From Talinum fruticosum (taxonomy: Eukaryota > Streptophyta > Magnoliopsida > Caryophyllales > Talinaceae), in NCBI GenBank assembly GCA_021018815.1, contig JAITYX010000052.1, positions 672,501 through 736,500 on the forward strand: DNA of 64,000 nt, read 5' to 3'. This document shows positions 60,787 to 64,000 of the stretch, one piece after another; the first letter of the stretch is position 1; each line of letters begins with the position of its first letter. The translations under genes were made by a program, and so were the position numbers. The notes under the pieces are model-generated. The model made no database searches. It worked only from the letters and a program-made list of their open reading frames with translations, and was not told the DNA's origin.

Positions 60787-61365
60787 ATGGCGACGGCAAC
60801 CGCAACTCTCTCCACTCTCAACCTCCGTTCTCTCTCCTCTCACCCTGCTCCTTCCGCCGCCACCACCACCTCCACATTCCCCAAGCAACCCGCCCTCCAA
60901 TTCCCCTTCAGTAGCCCCCTCACTCTCTCCCACCGCGCCGCTCACGTCCGCCCAATCGCCGCCGTCGAGGCGCCTGAGAAGATCGAGCAGCTCGGCAAGC
61001 AAATCGCCACCCTAACCCTAGAGGAAGCCAGAACCCTCTCCGACTGGCTCCAAGACACTCTCGGCGTCTCTGCCGCATCCTTCGCCCCAGCCGCCGTCGT
61101 CGCCGCTCCAGGTGCCGGGGCCGCAGAGGCTGCGCCGGTGGTGGAGGAGAAGACGGAGTTCGATGTCTCGATCGACGAGGTCCCTGCCAGTGCCAGAATT
61201 GGAGTGATCAAGGCGGTTCGGGCTTTGACTAGCTTGGGGCTGAAAGAGGCTAAGGAGCTCATTGAAGGCTTGCCGAAGAAGCTCAAAGAAGGAGTCTCCA
61301 AAGAGGAGGCCGAGGATGCCAAGAAGCAGCTCGAAGAAGCAGGCGCTAAGGTTTCCATTGTTTAA
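60787..61365 (+). CDS. RPL12: 50S ribosomal protein L12, chloroplast precursor
   Basis: Intronless, 192 aa. Residues 1 to about 58 are Ser/Thr/Ala/Pro-rich, almost free of acids and include Arg: a chloroplast transit peptide. The mature protein begins near [13 protein letters not shown]. Then come the N-terminal dimerisation and L10-binding domain ([20 protein letters not shown]), an Ala-rich hinge at about 100-118 ([20 protein letters not shown]) and the C-terminal factor-binding domain, with [20 protein letters not shown] and [16 protein letters not shown], ending GAKVSIV. Mature length of about 133 aa matches bacterial-type L7/L12. It forms the ribosomal stalk that recruits translation factors in plastids. 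The ATG at 60787 was chosen because upstream in-frame sequence has no ATG. The coding region is much more GC-rich than its surroundings. Often single-exon in plants. Confidence 0.97.
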   Translation: MATATATLSTLNLRSLSSHPAPSAATTTSTFPKQPALQFPFSSPLTLSHRAAHVRPIAAVEAPEKIEQLGKQIATLTLEEARTLSDWLQDTLGVSAASFAPAAVVAAPGAGAAEAAPVVEEKTEFDVSIDEVPASARIGVIKAVRALTSLGLKEAKELIEGLPKKLKEGVSKEEAEDAKKQLEEAGAKVSIV

Positions 61366-61597
61366 ATTTTCCACTGCTTTTTGTGTTGTTTTGTTGTCTC
61401 TGAATGAATTTGGGAAATTTCTGGCGTAAATTTTTGTTGTTAATGCGAATTTAGAGGTCAATTTGGGTTAGATTCACCGCTAGTATAGTGATTTTGTGGT
61501 GCTAATGTTCAGTTTCGGATGTATCTGGGCAAATCAAAATGACCCAAAAAAAATTTGGAAAACTTTTCATAATTTCATTATCCATTTTTTTTGGGGG

Positions 61598-61602
61598 AAA
61601 AA
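61598..61602 (-). terminator. Pol III terminator of tRNA-Leu
   Basis: TTTTT on the minus strand, about ten bases downstream of the tRNA 3' end; four or more T residues suffice for Pol III termination. Confidence 0.7.
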
Positions 61603-61609
61603 CTCGAAC

Positions 61610-61611
<2 letters not shown>

Positions 61612-61691
<80 letters not shown>
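61612..61691 (-). tRNA. tRNA-Leu (anticodon UAG)
   Basis: The reverse complement folds as a class II cloverleaf: acceptor GACAGTT with AGCTGTC plus discriminator A, a D-arm containing the A box TGGCCGAGTGG, and anticodon stem CCAGA/TCTGG with loop TTTAGGC (anticodon TAG in DNA, reading CUA). It has a long variable arm and T-arm GTGGG-TTCAAAT-CCCAC containing the B box GGTTCAAATCC. There is no encoded CCA and no intron. A T-run (A5 on the plus strand at 61598-61602) lies about ten bases past the 3' end as a Pol III terminator. Nuclear-type gene, converging on the L12 gene 246 bases away. Confidence 0.95.
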
Positions 61692-61699
61692 ACTTTTTG

Positions 61700-64000
61700 A
61701 AGTATGCTCCGCGGATAAACTAACAATACGTTGTCTTCAGTATCTGTTCATAAAATTTTCTAATTCTATGTATTTAGATGGGTCACCTTCAACAAAAGCA
61801 CGCAAGCTGTGGTTTGGCTATGGATTGGGTGTTCATTTGGATGAGAATCGAGCTGTCTAAATTGCGGGGGTAGTGGTTCAGTCGATAGTAGATGGCCTAA
61901 TATCTTTGCTAACACATCTATCATAATTGCATACTACGTTTAGTCAAAGTTACAACTTATAAGCAACGTCTTGGTTAGGTCGTGACTCTTAAGAATATAA
62001 GATCGGTGCCTCATTGGACCTCTCTTAGAGGATGTGGCGGGGGAGGCTAGGTGGGCTGAGCCTGGATGGGATAAGGGAATAACATGCATCTTTACTTGAG
62101 GGGTAGTTTCATCCCAACTCCTCCCATAGACATTGGCCCTCTCTAGAACAACTATTCTATTGAAGATTTTTTTTGCAACTTCATACGACACTTACATAGG
62201 CAGAGAAAGACCAATCCAGCCGGCCACACTTACATAGGCAAAGAAAGACCAATCGACCTCCTTCACAACCCTACAGGTCCAATTCCCCAACTCAAGCCAC
62301 ATGTGCCCTGACCTCCATCTCTGTTAATAAAATATATTCGAGTTAGAAAATCCACCTTATAAATACACTGGTAAGATGGACTTAAAACTCGACCCTAACC
62401 GACTAGACTCATATCTGAAACAACCGACCGGAAGTCAACTCAAAACTGAAATTGACACGATCCCAACCAAATGTGTTTTTTCTTTGCAAGACAAGGTTAT
62501 GAGACCAAAAATCGAGAGATTAAAGTCAACCTGAACTAAACATGACCTAACCAGAAGTTAATCCCTCCCGGAATGAAGAAGTTTACAAGTGTTATGACTC
62601 CTATGCGGATTAGAAGATTAGGACAATGGCAAATCTAAAACTTTATATAATAATGATGTCTCATTTTTAAGGTGTTTTATAATTTCATAAACCAACTAAT
62701 TTTGAGTGTTTATTTTAAAATTTCTAAGAATCTTAATGCAAAACTTTTGAATTTTTTTCCACTAATCGGTACCGTGGACACTGTGGAACCACCCCTAGAC
62801 CAGGGTGCGAGGAAGATGCAATATAGACATAGTATACGAGACTTGTGCTTGCAAAAATGCTCGTATGTGTAAAACTGCTTACATATTTCCTGTGCAAGTG
62901 GGATTTACACTAAAAGGAGGTGTTGTGTGGAACGTATAAGACGAGAGAGAAAGGAAGAAGAGGTGGAAGGACTCAAAAGGGGGAATGAGTTAGCCAATCC
63001 ATGCATATGGACTTGTCAATAACCGACCAACTTGAATCTAGGGTCTTGATGTCAATGCCAGGCCAAAGCACAAGAGATATGATATTTCTGTTCGATTGCG
63101 AGCGATTATGAACTGTGTTTGCGGTTACAAACTTATAAGAATATGAGCAGTTAGAGTTAGCAGTTAACGGTTAGGAATTGTATGATGTTATAAACACTAA
63201 AACGAACAGGCTCTTATACTACCAAAAACAAACACACGATGTACACTGAGTCGGTGTGATTGGTTCATTTTAATTTTTTATCTTTAAAATCCCCTATTTT
63301 CAGGGTAATATTTTCTATATGATCTAGTATATTAGTATTTGATGTCTATTTTATAAGTATATTTGATAGCACAATGCTAGTGAAACGCGTTAACAGGATA
63401 GAGTTCGAGTTTGTTTCCATACAATTTAAGGAGAGGATCAATCTTCGTGGTCTTATACGTGGGAATCAAACATCACACCACTAAATTAATCGCTGTAGTA
63501 GAGTTTTTGGTTTATTATTTACATTATAAATTTTTCACTAACTGTTGGAACAAAGATCATTTTTTTTCACAAGCCACAAATACAGTACAATATAATTACA
63601 ATACATGGGAGAAAGGAAGAATCAAACCTAAGGACTTAATGACATCAATCTTGACAAGTAGGCCAAGACCTTATTGGTAAAAGAAAGGATTCGGAAACTG
63701 GGGTCATTCTATGCCAAATATCTCATAAGAGAGTAGTCTAATCATTTTATTGTTTCAACTTAACTAGGGGTTTAAAATTAACACCAAAAAGAAATTGCGA
63801 TTAAGGAGCGAGGACACAAAGCATACATCTCACACCTTTCATTTACTACAATGGATTACAATACTGAATTCACATACACTCTGATGTCTGATCCTATCAA
63901 TAAATTTACCAGAGCCCAACCCCTTCAAGAATTTTGAAGAATTAGCTCCATTCAATCATATCATGTCTTCCACATGTGAAGCTTCATTGGTATCCAGCAT
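61700..64000. other. Intergenic region at the right edge
   Basis: No conserved coding motif, RNA gene or clear transposon terminus. A short direct repeat (CACTTACATAGGCA(G/A)AGAAAGACCAAT near 62188 and 62226, period about 38) is the only internal structure I noticed. Confidence 0.45.

Noticed and set aside
60602..61015. Open frame of 137 codons overlapping the start of L12 in another frame
   Set aside because: Ser/Pro-rich translation of a CT-rich leader. L12 in its own frame has clear domains, and the likely transcript starts downstream of 60602.
60942..61461. Long minus-strand open frames opposite L12
   Set aside because: Shadows of the GC-rich L12 coding strand; no motif and no start context.

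Overview
This is nuclear DNA of a flowering plant, most probably a eudicot. The genes have many GT-AG introns, the intergenic DNA is AT-rich, three of the proteins look organelle-targeted, and plant-type transposons are abundant (Ty1/copia, LINE, hAT and other MITEs, Helitron-like repeats). No species can be named from the sequence alone. I found no new multi-gene system. The window holds ordinary housekeeping and signalling genes in a transposon-rich background. The points worth a second look are clustered frameshifts in a kinase gene, several well-delimited mobile elements, and a small antisense coding-like locus inside an intron.

Layout from left to right. (1) 940-1713, minus: the 5' end of a chloroplast DegP1-type protease gene that runs off the left edge, with a one-base frameshift in the transit-peptide region. 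(2) 3933-7265: a complete-ended but internally deleted Ty1/copia element with a 5-bp target duplication, carrying a MITE-like insertion. (3) 9649-18572, plus: an intact nine-exon alanine:glyoxylate aminotransferase 2 homolog (475 aa). Its leader intron has a duplicated segment and its third intron holds a LINE fragment and an antisense 80-codon locus. (4) 19.7-25.9 kb: gene-free DNA with a hAT-like element (22189-24439) and a GC-rich island. (5) 27717-44606, plus: a twenty-exon STE20/GCK-VI (SPAK/OSR1-like, BLUS1-related) protein kinase gene. All splice sites and catalytic motifs are kept, but four separate single-base contractions break the frame. (6) 45262-45888: a recent 313-bp tandem duplication. 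(7) 47178-57358, plus: an intact eleven-exon GT14/DUF266 glycosyltransferase (368 aa). (8) 57.6-59.3 kb: three tandem Helitron-like units with microsatellites. (9) 60787-61365, plus: single-exon chloroplast ribosomal protein L12. (10) 61612-61691, minus: nuclear tRNA-Leu(UAG). (11) 61.7-64 kb: no recognisable gene.

The genes do not form a pathway. Plant nuclear genes are transcribed singly and these are unrelated in function: plastid protein quality control, mitochondrial amino-group transfer, cytosolic signalling, Golgi glycan synthesis and plastid translation. Exon models were built by hand from conserved protein motifs and GT-AG boundaries. Lengths and phases were checked arithmetically, but no alignment or transcript evidence was available.
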